Assembly: GCF_029522115.1 (NCBI RefSeq)
Contig: NZ_JAKWFK010000008.1
Coordinates: 124,001 to 188,000 of the forward strand
DNA from: Trinickia sp. Y13
GTDB lineage: Bacteria; Pseudomonadota; Gammaproteobacteria; Burkholderiales; Burkholderiaceae
Reading direction: 5' to 3'
Length of the DNA stretch: 64,000 nucleotides
Shown: one piece after another, positions 17,325-26,765 of the stretch
How the letters are laid out: each line of letters opens with the position of its first letter
How positions within the stretch are numbered: the first letter of the stretch is position 1
Translations under genes and position numbers: made by a program
Notes under the pieces: model-generated
What the model was told of the DNA's origin: nothing
The model's database searches: none
Seen by the model: only the letters and a program-made list of their open reading frames with translations

Positions 17325-17653
17325 GCGTTCTCTCCTTGCATGCCTTGGGTCCCCCCTTGGGTGCCTTGCGCGGCTTCGACGGCCTCCGCAAGCCGCAAGG
17401 CAACCACGCCGGGCGTCGCGCCGAAATCGTTGATTTCGATTTGAGCCGCGCCATCGTAGCGCGAGAAGAACCGATCCAACACGCTCTTCCAAATGTGGCC
17501 GTAACCGTCGACGCTCGTATTGACGACGACACGGGCCTGCATCGCCTGGTTTGGCGCAAGCAGCACTTCGAGGTCGCCGGAGCCGACCACGCCCACGTGC
17601 GCACGCGCGGACACGATGCTGCGCGCAGGGTAATCGAAGCTCAGATGCTCCAT
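17321..17653 (-). CDS. mdcC: Malonate decarboxylase acyl carrier protein (delta subunit)
   Basis: Small carrier that holds acetyl then malonyl on a dephospho-CoA-derived arm. It has 110 residues. The modified serine is expected in VVVNTSVDGYGHIW (S47 region). The C-terminus carries a short GTQGGTQGMQG repeat that I would not expect in the compact carrier and that may be strain-specific. The start overlaps the end of mdcB by 13 bases, and the stop overlaps mdcD. Confidence 0.88.
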   Translation of the reverse strand: MEHLSFDYPARSIVSARAHVGVVGSGDLEVLLAPNQAMQARVVVNTSVDGYGHIWKSVLDRFFSRYDGAAQIEINDFGATPGVVALRLAEAVEAAQGTQGGTQGMQGENA

Positions 17654-18579
17654 GATGCTGTCCTCCCGCCGGCGCCGTCCTGCGCCAGCTTGTCCATGAA
17701 AAGGGTAGCCGCGAGCAGATCGGCGGCGCCGCCCGGCGACGCATTGAGCGACAGCAGGCGCGCTTCGAGCCGTTCGAGCGCGGCGCGGCCGCGCGCGGTG
17801 GCGCAGCCGCCAAGCGTCAGTACTTCTTGTGCGCCCGCTTTCGCGGCGCAGAGCGCGGGCGGCCCGGCGCGATGTAAAAGACAGGTGTCGTCGAGCGAGG
17901 TCATGATGGCGAGCAGCGCGTCGATGCGCGCGACGTTTTCGCCGACGCCGCGATTCCTTGCCGCGCGAAGCGCGGGCAGGCCAATGCGCACCACATGAGG
18001 AAACCCTTCCTGCGCTTCCCGTCGCGCCCCCCCGACGCCATAGCGAGCCCGTACGCGCGAGCCGTTGCTATCGACGAGTGGCGCACCATGATCGGGAAAA
18101 CAAGCGATCTGCGCGGCCATGGCGCAGATCTCCCGTGCAGCGTCGAACTGCGGCCGCGTGAGCGCTTCCATGCCGAATATCGTTGCGCCTGCAACTAACA
18201 GCCCGACGATCCAAATCGCGCCGCGGTGAGCGTTGCTACCTTGCGTCGCCTCCATCATCACGCTTTCGCCATCGCGGCCAATAGCGGCCAGTTGCGCCCG
18301 CAACGACGCCGACGGCACCACGCCTGTCGATGCGCGTGCAAGTGCGGCAAAAGTCGGCTCGAGCGAGCAAGCCGAGCGCTCCATCAATGCAAGATTCAGA
18401 TCGCGATGGGCGCCGCTGCCGCGCCGATCGACGAGCGCGGGCTTGGGCGTAAGACGCGCCTCTTCGAGCAGCGCATGGGTGGCCAGACGCGCGAGCCACG
18501 CGGCGGCATCGTCGCTCGGTAGGGAGGTGTTGGCTTCTCGGCTAGGCCGAGGCACTCGACGAACTGCGATGGCGGGCAT
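17641..18579 (-). CDS. mdcB: Triphosphoribosyl-dephospho-CoA synthase
   Basis: Makes the precursor of the MdcC prosthetic group from ATP and dephospho-CoA, as CitG does for citrate lyase. It has 312 residues. CitG/MdcB marks: LVDRRGSGAHRDLNLALMERSA, EATQGSNAHRGAIWIVGLL, and CLLHRAGPPAL near the C-terminus. It sits three bases after mdcA. Confidence 0.9.
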   Translation of the reverse strand: MPAIAVRRVPRPSREANTSLPSDDAAAWLARLATHALLEEARLTPKPALVDRRGSGAHRDLNLALMERSACSLEPTFAALARASTGVVPSASLRAQLAAIGRDGESVMMEATQGSNAHRGAIWIVGLLVAGATIFGMEALTRPQFDAAREICAMAAQIACFPDHGAPLVDSNGSRVRARYGVGGARREAQEGFPHVVRIGLPALRAARNRGVGENVARIDALLAIMTSLDDTCLLHRAGPPALCAAKAGAQEVLTLGGCATARGRAALERLEARLLSLNASPGGAADLLAATLFMDKLAQDGAGGRTASWSI

Positions 18580-18582
18580 CGC

Positions 18583-20244
18583 TCACCAGCTCCGAAAGCG
18601 CGCCGGCGGCGCATACAGGCCGCCCGACCAAGCCACGAGATCGTCGATGCTGCGTGCGGCCAGCAACGCGCGCTTGGCTTGAGCGCGCCGAATGCCGAGG
18701 TCTTCCGGGTAGGCGACGATGCCGCGCCGCCGCAGCTCGGCAGTGCGTTCGGGCTTCGCGCGGAGCCCGATCGGCGTCACGCCTGCCACGGCGGCAAGCG
18801 CCGCGCGCCGCTCCTCGATGCCTTCGGCTTTATGCAGATAGGCGATGCCTTCCTCGGTCACGACGTGGCTGACATCGTCGCCGTAAATCATCACGGGTGC
18901 GATCGGCATCGCGCTCTTGGCGCCGACGGCGATGGCATCGAGCTCGTCGACGAACGTGGGTTCGCCGCCTTTCTTATAGGTTTCGGCAAGCTGAACGACG
19001 AGTTTGCGCCCGCGCGCGATCGGCCCGTCGCCGGCCTTGAGCAGCTTGAGCCACGCTTCGCTCGCATGGCGGCGTCCATGCGGATCGTGCCCCATGTTCG
19101 GGGCGCCCCCGAAGCCGGCGAGCCGCCCGCGCGTGACGGTGGATGAATTGGCATCGGCATCGAGCTGCAGCGTGGAGCCGATGAATAGATCGACGCCGTA
19201 CTGGCCAGCCAATTGACACAGCACGCGGTTGGAGCGAAGACTGCCGTCGCGTCCGGTGAAAAACACATCGGGACGCGCCGCGACGTAGTCTTCCATGCCC
19301 ACTTCGCTGCCGAAGCAATGAACGCTTTCCACCCATCCCGATTCGATCGCGGGAATCAGCGTGGGGTGGGGATTGAGCGTCCAGTTGCGGCAGATCTTTC
19401 CTTTCAAGCCGAGTTCCGCGCCGTACGTGGGCAGTATCAGTTCGATCGCGGCGGTATCGAACCCGATGCCATGGTTAAGCGAGGTCACGCCGTAGGGCGC
19501 GTAAATGCCGCGAATCACCATCATCGCGGTTAGCACCTGCAAATCGCCGATGTGCCGTGGATCGCGCGTGAACAACGGCTCGACCGCGAACGGGCGGTCC
19601 GCCTGGACCACCACGTCGACCCACGACGCAGGAATGTCGACGCGGGGCAGGGTGTCGACGATTTCATTGACCTGAACGATGACGATACCGTGGCGGAACG
19701 CGGCCGCTTCGGCGATCGTCGGCGTGTCTTCGGTATTCGCCCCCGTGTACAGATTGCCGTGGCGATCGGCCTTCTCGGCGCACAGCAACGCGACTTGGGG
19801 CGTCAAGTCGACGAACATGCGTGCGTAGAGTTCGACGTAGGTATAGATCGAGCCGATTTCCAGCAGCCCGTCTTCGAGCAGCTGAGCGACGCGCAGGCTT
19901 TGCGGCCCCGCGAAAGAGAAGTCGACCTTGTGCGCGATGCCGCGCTCGAACAGCGTCAAATGCTCGGGGCGGCTGATGCTGGAAATCAAGAGATGGATGC
20001 CGTGGACGATGTCCGGATCGACGCGGGCGAGCGAGCGCGAGAGGAAATCGGCCTGCTTTTGGTTGTCGCCCTCGAGTGCAACGCGATCGCCTGGGCGGAT
20101 CAGCGTTTGAAGCGCATCGATGATCCGCTCCGACGGCAGAATGCCATCCTCGAGCCAAGGCGCTACGGCGGCCAGGCGTCGCGCTTTCTCGTCACGCAGT
20201 GTGGTCCACGTACGCGGGACCGTGGGTTCGGCGGCGGGAATCAT
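18583..20244 (-). CDS. mdcA: Malonate decarboxylase alpha subunit (acetyl-ACP:malonate transferase)
   Basis: Swaps acetyl for malonate on the carrier arm, starting each catalytic turn. It has 553 residues of the CoA-transferase type I fold. Recognisable parts are LEGDNQKQADFLSRSLARVD, VNEIVDTLPRVDIPASWVD, and YGVTSLNHGIGFDTAAIELI. Length and sequence are standard. First structural gene, 43 bases after the GntR-family gene, so regulator and structural genes may be one transcript. Confidence 0.93.
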   Translation of the reverse strand: MIPAAEPTVPRTWTTLRDEKARRLAAVAPWLEDGILPSERIIDALQTLIRPGDRVALEGDNQKQADFLSRSLARVDPDIVHGIHLLISSISRPEHLTLFERGIAHKVDFSFAGPQSLRVAQLLEDGLLEIGSIYTYVELYARMFVDLTPQVALLCAEKADRHGNLYTGANTEDTPTIAEAAAFRHGIVIVQVNEIVDTLPRVDIPASWVDVVVQADRPFAVEPLFTRDPRHIGDLQVLTAMMVIRGIYAPYGVTSLNHGIGFDTAAIELILPTYGAELGLKGKICRNWTLNPHPTLIPAIESGWVESVHCFGSEVGMEDYVAARPDVFFTGRDGSLRSNRVLCQLAGQYGVDLFIGSTLQLDADANSSTVTRGRLAGFGGAPNMGHDPHGRRHASEAWLKLLKAGDGPIARGRKLVVQLAETYKKGGEPTFVDELDAIAVGAKSAMPIAPVMIYGDDVSHVVTEEGIAYLHKAEGIEERRAALAAVAGVTPIGLRAKPERTAELRRRGIVAYPEDLGIRRAQAKRALLAARSIDDLVAWSGGLYAPPARFRSW

Positions 20245-20287
20245 CTGGCGAAGCGGCTCCTATACGTGAAACGAGGGCGGACGAGTT

Positions 20288-21142
20288 TCATCCGTTGTGG
20301 CGCCGCGAAGGCGGACGCTTCTTCGCAGCGATCATCGGCATGGCCTCCGACGCGCCCGCATCGTTGCCTGCGCTTGCGAGTTTGCTCGCACTCTTACCGG
20401 CGCGCTTGCCCCCCGAAGCGGCGGCGCGCGGCGCCTGCTCGCTGAGCAAGCGATAAAGCAAATCGCCGGTGCCGAGCAAATGGTCGGAAACGAGCTTTTG
20501 GGCCGCGGGGATGTCCTTGCGCCGCACGAATCGCATCAACTGACCATGCTCGTGATCCGACACGCGCTTGTGCTCGGGCAATCCGAACTTGACTCGAAGG
20601 TAGCGTTCGCCGCGACGGTGCAACGTGCCGATCATCTCGAGCAACTGCGGCCGCGCCGCGGGCGCGTAAAGGCTCATGTGGAACGCCTCGTTGCGAGCGA
20701 CGTAGAGCGCCGGGTCGCGCTCGAGTTCCGCGGCTTCGTACAGCGATTGCGCCACGTGCAAGGTCTCGCTCGTGTGGTTCGGGATCGCCAGCGTGATCGC
20801 GAGACCTTCCAACGCGGCGCGGATCTCGTAGATCTCGCGGGCTTCGTCGGCCGAAAGCGGGGCGACGGTGGCGCCCTTGTTCATCTCGGCCTTCGTCCAG
20901 CCTTCGCTTTCGAGCAGCCGCAGCGCTTCGCGCACGGGAATCGCGCTGACGGAGAAATGCCGCGCCAGGGCGTCTTGGCGCAACGGCGCGCCGGGAGGCA
21001 GGCGGCCATCGACAATCGCCGCGCGCAATGCGTCGGCCACCATGCGCGAGGCGCTCGTGCGAGGAGCGACGGCTACTCCCGCAAGGGGCAGGCCTTCGGG
21101 AACCTCGATCTCTAGGGGAAAACGATTCGTTGCGTCATTCAT
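20288..21142 (-). CDS. GntR-family (FCD/FadR-type) transcriptional regulator
   Basis: Predicted DNA-binding regulator of the malonate genes. The winged helix is at residues about 25-90 (SRMVADALRAAIVDGRLPPG through FSVSAIPVREALRLLESEGW). An FCD effector domain follows, with metal-site residues in AFHMSLY and SDHEHGQL. A basic, Ala/Lys-rich C-terminal tail of about 45 residues ends KKRPPSRRHNG, which is unusual. Start at 21142 (MNDATNRFP); the AT-rich palindrome at 21148-21172 directly upstream suggests autoregulation. Many mdc operons use a LysR-type MdcR instead. Confidence 0.88.
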   Translation of the reverse strand: MNDATNRFPLEIEVPEGLPLAGVAVAPRTSASRMVADALRAAIVDGRLPPGAPLRQDALARHFSVSAIPVREALRLLESEGWTKAEMNKGATVAPLSADEAREIYEIRAALEGLAITLAIPNHTSETLHVAQSLYEAAELERDPALYVARNEAFHMSLYAPAARPQLLEMIGTLHRRGERYLRVKFGLPEHKRVSDHEHGQLMRFVRRKDIPAAQKLVSDHLLGTGDLLYRLLSEQAPRAAASGGKRAGKSASKLASAGNDAGASEAMPMIAAKKRPPSRRHNG

Positions 21143-21147
21143 GATGC

Positions 21148-21172
21148 TCGATATTATATACAAAATATTCGA
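21148..21172. promoter_or_regulatory. AT-rich near-palindrome between the GntR-family gene and the MFS gene
   Basis: TCGATATT on the left and AATATTCGA on the right form a near-perfect inverted repeat with TATATACAA in the middle, similar to sites of FCD-type GntR regulators. On the minus strand it includes TATAAT, so binding would block the regulator promoter. It is 6 bases from the regulator ATG and about 125 bases from the MFS start. Confidence 0.5.
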
Positions 21173-21296
21173 TAGGAAATGGGGCAAACCCGGGGTACAT
21201 CGGGGCCTGGACGTAGGCCAGGAGCCAGGCGCGCCGAAGCCGTCGCGCGCTTGCGCCGTCATTGTCGGTAGTCAAACCGTTTCACCGGAGGAGTCG

Positions 21297-22595
21297 ATGA
21301 GTTCGATGACAGACAGCGCGCGTACGGCGCGGCAGCGCACGCCGCTGAACCGTTCGCAAATAGCGGGATTTTGGGGTGCCTGGGCGGGCTGGACGCTCGA
21401 TGGCATGGATTCGTTCATTTATGCGCTCGTGCTCACGCCGGCGCTGACCGAACTGTTGCCGCGCTCGGGATTCGCGGCAAGCGGCGCGAACATCGGGCTT
21501 GCCGGTTCGATCTTGTTCGCGTTGTTTCTCGTGGGATGGGGCTTGTCCTTCATTTGGGGGCCGCTAGCCGATCGCTTCGGGCGGACCAAAGTGTTGGCCG
21601 CAACGATCTTCACGTTCGCCATTTTCACGGGTCTTTCCGCAACTGCGCACAGCGTGTACGAACTCGCCATCTACCGCTTTCTCGCCGGTGTCGGGATCGG
21701 TGGCGAATGGGCGTTGGCGGGCACCTATGTGGCTGAAGCGTGGCCCGAAGACCGCCGGAAGATGGGGGCGGGTTATTTGCAGACGGGCTATTACGCGGGC
21801 TTCTTCTTGGCTGCCGCGCTGAACTATACGATCGGCGTCCACTTCGGGTGGCGCGCGATGTTCTTGACCGGAGCGGTGCCTGTCGTTATCGCGATTCTCG
21901 TGCTGTTGCGGGTCAAGGAACCGGAGAAGTGGAAGCAGTCGGAGGCACGCGTGGTGCACGTGAAGCCGCTCGCGCAAATCCTCGGTCCCGGCTATCGTCG
22001 GCGCACTTGGGTGGCCTGTGCGCTGTTGACGATCGCCATCGTCGGTCTATGGGCCGGCGCGGTGTACGAGCCGTCGGCTGTCATTCAACTCGCGCTGAAG
22101 TCGGGCATGGATAAAGCTGGTGCGATCAAGACCGCTTCCCTGGCGACGGGCTTGCTTTCGATCGGCACGATTCTCGGGTGCTTGGCGTTGCCGCCGCTCG
22201 CGGAACGCATTGGCCGAAAAAAGACGCTCGCAGTGTATTTTGCCGGCATGGCCGCTTCCATCATCGGCAGCTTCGGTTGGGCATTTTACTTGCCGAACGG
22301 GTTGGCGCCGTTCATCGCTTGGCTGTTCGCGCTTGGGTTCTTCGGCGGCAACTTTGCGTTGTTCAGCTTGTGGCTGCCCGAGCAGTTCGAAACGCGGGTG
22401 CGCGCAACGGCATTCGCCTTCTGCACCTCGTTCGGCCGCTTCATCGGGGCGGGGGTGAACTTCCTTCTAGGCGCGGCCGTGCTGCATACGCATACGCTTG
22501 GATTGCCGGTTGCATTGACTGCCGGCGTGTTCGTGGTGGGGCTGTTCATCATTCCGTTCGCGCCCGAGACGAGGGGGGAAGTCTTGCCGCAGTAA
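21297..22595 (+). CDS. MFS transporter (sugar/acid symporter type), candidate malonate importer
   Basis: A 432-residue, 12-helix inner-membrane transporter. MFS motif A is seen as GPLADRFGRTKVLA after helix 2 and again as PPLAERIGRKKTL after helix 8. RFLAGVGIGGEWALAGTYVAEAWP is typical of the metabolite:H+ symporter group. ATG 21297 has GGAGGAG 4 bases upstream. It diverges from the GntR-family gene with a shared regulatory region. No MdcF or MdcLM permease is present here, so it probably imports malonate or a malonate precursor. Substrate by context only. Confidence 0.85.
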   Translation: MSSMTDSARTARQRTPLNRSQIAGFWGAWAGWTLDGMDSFIYALVLTPALTELLPRSGFAASGANIGLAGSILFALFLVGWGLSFIWGPLADRFGRTKVLAATIFTFAIFTGLSATAHSVYELAIYRFLAGVGIGGEWALAGTYVAEAWPEDRRKMGAGYLQTGYYAGFFLAAALNYTIGVHFGWRAMFLTGAVPVVIAILVLLRVKEPEKWKQSEARVVHVKPLAQILGPGYRRRTWVACALLTIAIVGLWAGAVYEPSAVIQLALKSGMDKAGAIKTASLATGLLSIGTILGCLALPPLAERIGRKKTLAVYFAGMAASIIGSFGWAFYLPNGLAPFIAWLFALGFFGGNFALFSLWLPEQFETRVRATAFAFCTSFGRFIGAGVNFLLGAAVLHTHTLGLPVALTAGVFVVGLFIIPFAPETRGEVLPQ

Positions 22596-22607
22596 AGCGG
22601 CGAAGCC

Positions 22608-24155
22608 TCAACTCGCCGGGTTTTCGTCGGTTGCCGGCGGCGCTGCGCCGCTTGGCATGCCGAGCACGCTCACCTGAAAGATTCGCGTGGCGGCAAGCGA
22701 TTCGAGGCTCGGATCTTCCGGAATGGTCAGCAAGAGCGGGAAGATGACCGACCCGCCAATGATCGCGCGCCGGCTGTTGTCCGCCGGGCGCATCCCCCAA
22801 ATGTCCTGATAGACGAGCGGGACCGCGCGACCATCGCGTATCGTATTGCCCAAGTACAGCATGACGTGCCCGCCGATATAGATCAGCGTGCGCATCGGCT
22901 TGCCGTTTCTCACCAAAAAGTCGAGCCGTTGCGCGGGCGAGTCCGACGAAAGATCGGTCATGTCGCCAGCCGACATTTGGGCGGACGAATGTCGCGGCAA
23001 CCAAACGCCGAACGCGGCAAAGATGCTTTGCAACTCCGACGAACAGTCGTTGTAGAAGTTCATGTTGCCCCATCCATAGGGGCGGCCGATCAACGACTTC
23101 ATCAGCATGGCCAAATGCCGCGGCGTAGCGGCGATCGGCGCTCGTGCCGCCACCGTGTTCGGCAACCGGGCTTCGCGTATCACGGCACGGCCATCGATAT
23201 CTCGCGCGGGGACGAGTGCCGCAAGCGGCTGATTCGACGCGGCGCTTTGCGTGTGTGCAAGTTGCGCGTGTGCAAGCGGCAGCAGCGTGCCCGCAGTCGC
23301 ATTGAACCGGAACGTGGCGCTATCGTCGCGCACCGGTGTACTCGCTGCGGTCACCACTGCCCAACCGTCTGAGCCGCGATGCGACCAAGTCGAGATGAAT
23401 GCGTCGTCGACGAAACCCACGCCGTTCGACGCCACCCACCCTTGAACGTCCGGCGTTTGCACGTAGTCCCATGCGCCGTCGGCGCTTTGGCCGAGCACGT
23501 AAAGCGGCGTGCCGGGGCGCACCGAAGAGATTTGTAGGTTGTCGAACGGGTAGCCCTGACCGGCGAGCCGGTGCGAAAAGAACGATGGGTCCATCGTCGG
23601 CAATTCGCGCACGAGCAGCGCATCCGTTGCGATGGCGCGCGCGGCGGGCGTGTAGCGAGGCGCTTGCCCGAACTGCTGCAGGTTCATGTTGCGCTCGATA
23701 TCGTCGAGCCACCGGCTCGTATGCGGCCGAAAGTTCTGGCCGTACCCGATCCCTCGACCTACCTTGCCTGCGTTGTCATAGCTGCCGATCCGGCGCAATT
23801 GGAGATCGACGATATCGGAGCCGCCATCGCCGTACAGACGATTGGCGATGAAGGCCGGATTCCACGGCGACGGATCGCGTTCTGCGGTACCAAAATATCG
23901 GGCAAGGTAAGCAGCCCAATGCGCACGCTGTTCGGCAGGGCTTAAAAACGGCGTGTCATAGCCCGCGCTGGACGGATCGATCCAGTGATCGACATCCTGG
24001 TCGTAGGCAGCCATCGGAAACAGGCCGATAGGATCGACGTAAGCATGCGAGGCTGCCGGTGGGTTGGCGGCACAGGCAGCAAGCGTCAAGACAAGCGATG
24101 CAAGAGCGATGCGAGCGATACGCGAACGCGCATGTGACGCGACGTTGGACGACAT
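22608..24155 (-). CDS. NlpC/P60-family lipoprotein with SH3 domains
   Basis: Predicted outer-membrane or periplasmic murein endopeptidase cleaving D-Glu-diaminopimelate bonds. Signal peptide with lipobox LTLAAC, modified Cys near residue 28. After an N-terminal stabilising domain come SH3-like domains (SSVRPGTPLYVLGQSADGAW; SHRGSDGWAVV). The NlpC/P60 domain starts near residue 350, with catalytic Cys in YNDCSSEL and His in YIGGHVMLYLG. The multi-domain order matches gamma-D-glutamyl endopeptidases of the DUF-type SH3b1/SH3b2/NlpC group. Start 24155 gives a normal signal peptide; an earlier ATG at 24194 would give a very long one. Confidence 0.88.
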   Translation of the reverse strand: MSSNVASHARSRIARIALASLVLTLAACAANPPAASHAYVDPIGLFPMAAYDQDVDHWIDPSSAGYDTPFLSPAEQRAHWAAYLARYFGTAERDPSPWNPAFIANRLYGDGGSDIVDLQLRRIGSYDNAGKVGRGIGYGQNFRPHTSRWLDDIERNMNLQQFGQAPRYTPAARAIATDALLVRELPTMDPSFFSHRLAGQGYPFDNLQISSVRPGTPLYVLGQSADGAWDYVQTPDVQGWVASNGVGFVDDAFISTWSHRGSDGWAVVTAASTPVRDDSATFRFNATAGTLLPLAHAQLAHTQSAASNQPLAALVPARDIDGRAVIREARLPNTVAARAPIAATPRHLAMLMKSLIGRPYGWGNMNFYNDCSSELQSIFAAFGVWLPRHSSAQMSAGDMTDLSSDSPAQRLDFLVRNGKPMRTLIYIGGHVMLYLGNTIRDGRAVPLVYQDIWGMRPADNSRRAIIGGSVIFPLLLTIPEDPSLESLAATRIFQVSVLGMPSGAAPPATDENPAS

Positions 24156-24224
24156 AAGCAAAGGCACAGGGCGAAGAAAGCGTAAGGCCATCATGATAAG
24201 GCCTGTCTGCGGCAGGGCGGGCGG

Positions 24225-25124
24225 TTATGCGTTCTCGCGTCGCGCGACGCCGACGCGACAAAGCGCAGTCATCGGGCCGATTCGACACAGTTCGTCGAAC
24301 TGCTCGGCGTTCCGTACGAACAGCGAGCCGGCGAATCCCAGCGAATTGATTGGGATTCCCGCAGCGCATTCGGCAGAACGTGGCACGAGCAGCATCCAGC
24401 GTGGCGTCATCAGCAGGTTGTACGGGGCGCTTTGATGCAGGCGACCGTCGACAACGATCGATCTCAACCCAACGGCATCCAAAAGCAGCCGATACCGATC
24501 GAGCGCCTGTGCGGCCGCTTGCTCGATTGGAGCCGGTACGAGTCGCGCGAAAGCATGGGCGAATGAGAGGCCGGGCAAGGTGCCCACCGGGCCGTCAAAC
24601 GACGCCGCATCGATGAGCGGTGCGATGGGCAGCGACTGCCCCAAATCTCCAAGCGGCAACGGCACGACCTGCATGTGCTTGTGCGGCTGGCTCGCGCCCG
24701 CTTCGCGGCCGCCGTTGTAGAACCCCAGTGCGTCGAATTCGCTCAGGCAGGCGAACCATGCCGCGAAATCGTCGAGATCGAGCAACGCTTCCTGCGGCTC
24801 GAATGCACGCGTCACGATCAGCAGGTGATGATCGATGACATTGAACTTGTTGAGTAGCGCGAAATGCGTGGCCGATACGTCGGCGACGAATAGATCGGGG
24901 TCGTGCGGAAGGAACGGATCGACGAAGCGCTGTGGCGCAGACGTTTCCTGGCGGTGTTTGCGGACCAAACTCGAGACCTGCCGGACGACGAAGCGTATGC
25001 CGCTATCGTCCAGCGTGGTTTGGACCGTCTCGATCGGGCGCAGCGCGCCGCATGCGAGCGCATGGGCGGTTCGCCCGATGATGGCGGGCCGGAGTGTGCC
25101 GGGGTGCAACGAACAAGCGGCCAT
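24225..25124 (-). CDS. Ap4A phosphorylase / ATP adenylyltransferase-like protein
   Basis: Predicted to split diadenosine tetraphosphate into ATP and ADP using phosphate. It has 299 residues of the HIT/GalT superfamily. The catalytic triad motif is QPHKHMQVVPL (H-x-H-x-Q). FNVIDHHLLIVTRAFEPQ upstream and APYNLLMTPRWMLLVPRS downstream match the Ap4A phosphorylase II layout. No clear ribosome site before 25124. Single gene on minus; no visible link to neighbours. Confidence 0.82.
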   Translation of the reverse strand: MAACSLHPGTLRPAIIGRTAHALACGALRPIETVQTTLDDSGIRFVVRQVSSLVRKHRQETSAPQRFVDPFLPHDPDLFVADVSATHFALLNKFNVIDHHLLIVTRAFEPQEALLDLDDFAAWFACLSEFDALGFYNGGREAGASQPHKHMQVVPLPLGDLGQSLPIAPLIDAASFDGPVGTLPGLSFAHAFARLVPAPIEQAAAQALDRYRLLLDAVGLRSIVVDGRLHQSAPYNLLMTPRWMLLVPRSAECAAGIPINSLGFAGSLFVRNAEQFDELCRIGPMTALCRVGVARRENA

Positions 25125-25378
25125 TGTCGATATGGATGGCTGGAGCGATCAATGTCGTCATTGTGGCGCAAATGAAAGAAACGATCATTTGGTACGTGCA
25201 GACGACCGATAAACGGCGGAAAAGGATCGGCTGCCAAGTGCCGCATGACGATGGCATCGTTGCGGCTTCCGCGGCCGGCGGCGAGGCGCCGTTTGTCGAG
25301 CTGACGCCGGAACGTCTGCCGACGCAGGATTTCGCGCGGTCGGTGGAATATCGATGCGCGCTATCCGCCGGGCCGGCG

Positions 25379-25657
25379 TTATTCGCCGAACAGGCTCCGG
25401 ATGTCTTTGACGTCATCCGTATCCGAGAGGTTGTATTCGGCCCGCACGGCTGTCAGCACTTCGTCGACGAATCGCTCGTACCCCACCGCGTTGCCGAAGT
25501 GTTTCATCGTCCAATTGCAGCCGTTTGTGTCGGAGGGCTGTTTTTGCGGACGCGGCACGCGAATCTTGACGCCGTCTTCGACGATTTCGTGGATGCGATG
25601 GATGCGGTGGCTCACTTCCTCTTGCAATTGCGAAGCGTTGCGCGTTTTGCGGGCCAT
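25379..25657 (-). CDS. Small conserved-looking protein of unknown function
   Basis: A 92-residue soluble protein, charged at the N-terminus (MARKTRNASQLQEEVSHRIH) and ending TDDVKDIRSLFGE. No signal peptide or membrane segment. ATG 25657 has GAGGAG upstream, which supports it as real; longer in-frame starts lack one. It lies 98 bases beyond the 3' end of tadC, and the order of transcription puts it after the Ap4A gene start. Function not recognised. Confidence 0.6.
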   Translation of the reverse strand: MARKTRNASQLQEEVSHRIHRIHEIVEDGVKIRVPRPQKQPSDTNGCNWTMKHFGNAVGYERFVDEVLTAVRAEYNLSDTDDVKDIRSLFGE

Positions 25658-25755
25658 GTCGGGCTCCTCGTCAAGGTTGCGCGACAGTTTACGATACGCG
25701 GCCGCGATCGAGATGACGGACGCGATGCTCACGCGCCGTGTCCGTCGGAACATGC

Positions 25756-26724
25756 TCAAATGCCGCCGCCGTTCATGATCGGCAAGAGAACCCGGTAGAC
25801 CTGAATGACCGCCGGTCCCAACAACACGATGAACATCGCGGGAAAGATGCAGAAGCAGAGCGGAAGCAGCAATTTCAAAGCAATCTTCGCTGCCTGTTCC
25901 TCGGCGCGCATCCGGCGCCGCGTGCGCAACGTGTCTGAAAGCACGCGCAGCGAATCGCCGATACTCGTGCCAAAGCGTTCAGCCTGGATGAGCATCGTGC
26001 TGAACGATTCGATATCTTCCACGCCCGTGCGCAAAGAGAGATTACGCAGCGCCTGTTCTTTCGAAAAGCCAGAGCGCAATTCCAGCAGCATCAATTGGAG
26101 CTCATTTGCCACCACCGGGCTACGCAGCTTGATTTCGTCAGCCACCTTTACCATCGCGGCGTCCAGACCCAGGCCGGCCTCGACGCAAACGGTCAGCAGG
26201 TCGATCGCATCCGGAAAATCCTCGAAGATCGTGCGCTTGCGCGCGGCCACGCGACGCCTGAGCACGCCGTTTGGCAGGTAGTAGCCGAATGCGCCCATCA
26301 ACAGCAGGATTCCGCTCAGTTCGGTCGGGTTGGTCGAGACGGAGCTGGTGGCAAGCCAGGGCAACGCGATGAGCGGGAGCGCGAGAGCCAGCGCGGTTTT
26401 GGCCGCAAAATAAACCGCGGCGGCGTGCGGGGATCGCCAGCCCGCATTCATGAGTTGCAGCCGCAATGCCGACTTCTCCCAGTTCTCTTTGGGAATCGAC
26501 AGCTTCGCAATGGGCTGCGAAATATCCGCGATCCTTTCGAGCCATGCCGAGCCTGGCGACTCGGGTTCGGACGGTGCTTTGACTTGTGCCCCTCCCACAG
26601 CCTGTTCGATGCGCCGCCGCATGTCGCGCGGTGCGAAGAAGATCATCGCGCCGAAGGCTCCGGCGAACACGATGACGAAAAGGCCGGCCAGCAAAGCGAT
26701 GTTGATCGTATTGGGCGATTCCAT
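25756..26724 (-). CDS. tadC: Tad pilus inner-membrane platform protein TadC
   Basis: Forms with TadB the inner-membrane platform on which the TadA motor acts. It has 322 residues with a T2SSF domain: helices near 10-30 and 105-145, then FPDAIDLLTVCVEAGLGLDAAM, a cytoplasmic helical part, and a last helix at LLPLCFCIFPAMFIVLLGPAV. ATG 26724 (MESPNTINIALL) has GGGGGTG upstream; the longer open frame runs back into tadB and is not coding. Last gene of the tad operon. Confidence 0.92.
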   Translation of the reverse strand: MESPNTINIALLAGLFVIVFAGAFGAMIFFAPRDMRRRIEQAVGGAQVKAPSEPESPGSAWLERIADISQPIAKLSIPKENWEKSALRLQLMNAGWRSPHAAAVYFAAKTALALALPLIALPWLATSSVSTNPTELSGILLLMGAFGYYLPNGVLRRRVAARKRTIFEDFPDAIDLLTVCVEAGLGLDAAMVKVADEIKLRSPVVANELQLMLLELRSGFSKEQALRNLSLRTGVEDIESFSTMLIQAERFGTSIGDSLRVLSDTLRTRRRMRAEEQAAKIALKLLLPLCFCIFPAMFIVLLGPAVIQVYRVLLPIMNGGGI

Positions 26725-26765
26725 GACACCCCCATATAACAGCGTCGCGGCGAGTGCTCGCGCAC

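Noticed and set aside
25003-25416. A 137-residue minus ORF between the Ap4A gene and the small unknown gene
   Set aside because: Overlaps the Ap4A start, no domain and unlikely composition; treated as noncoding.
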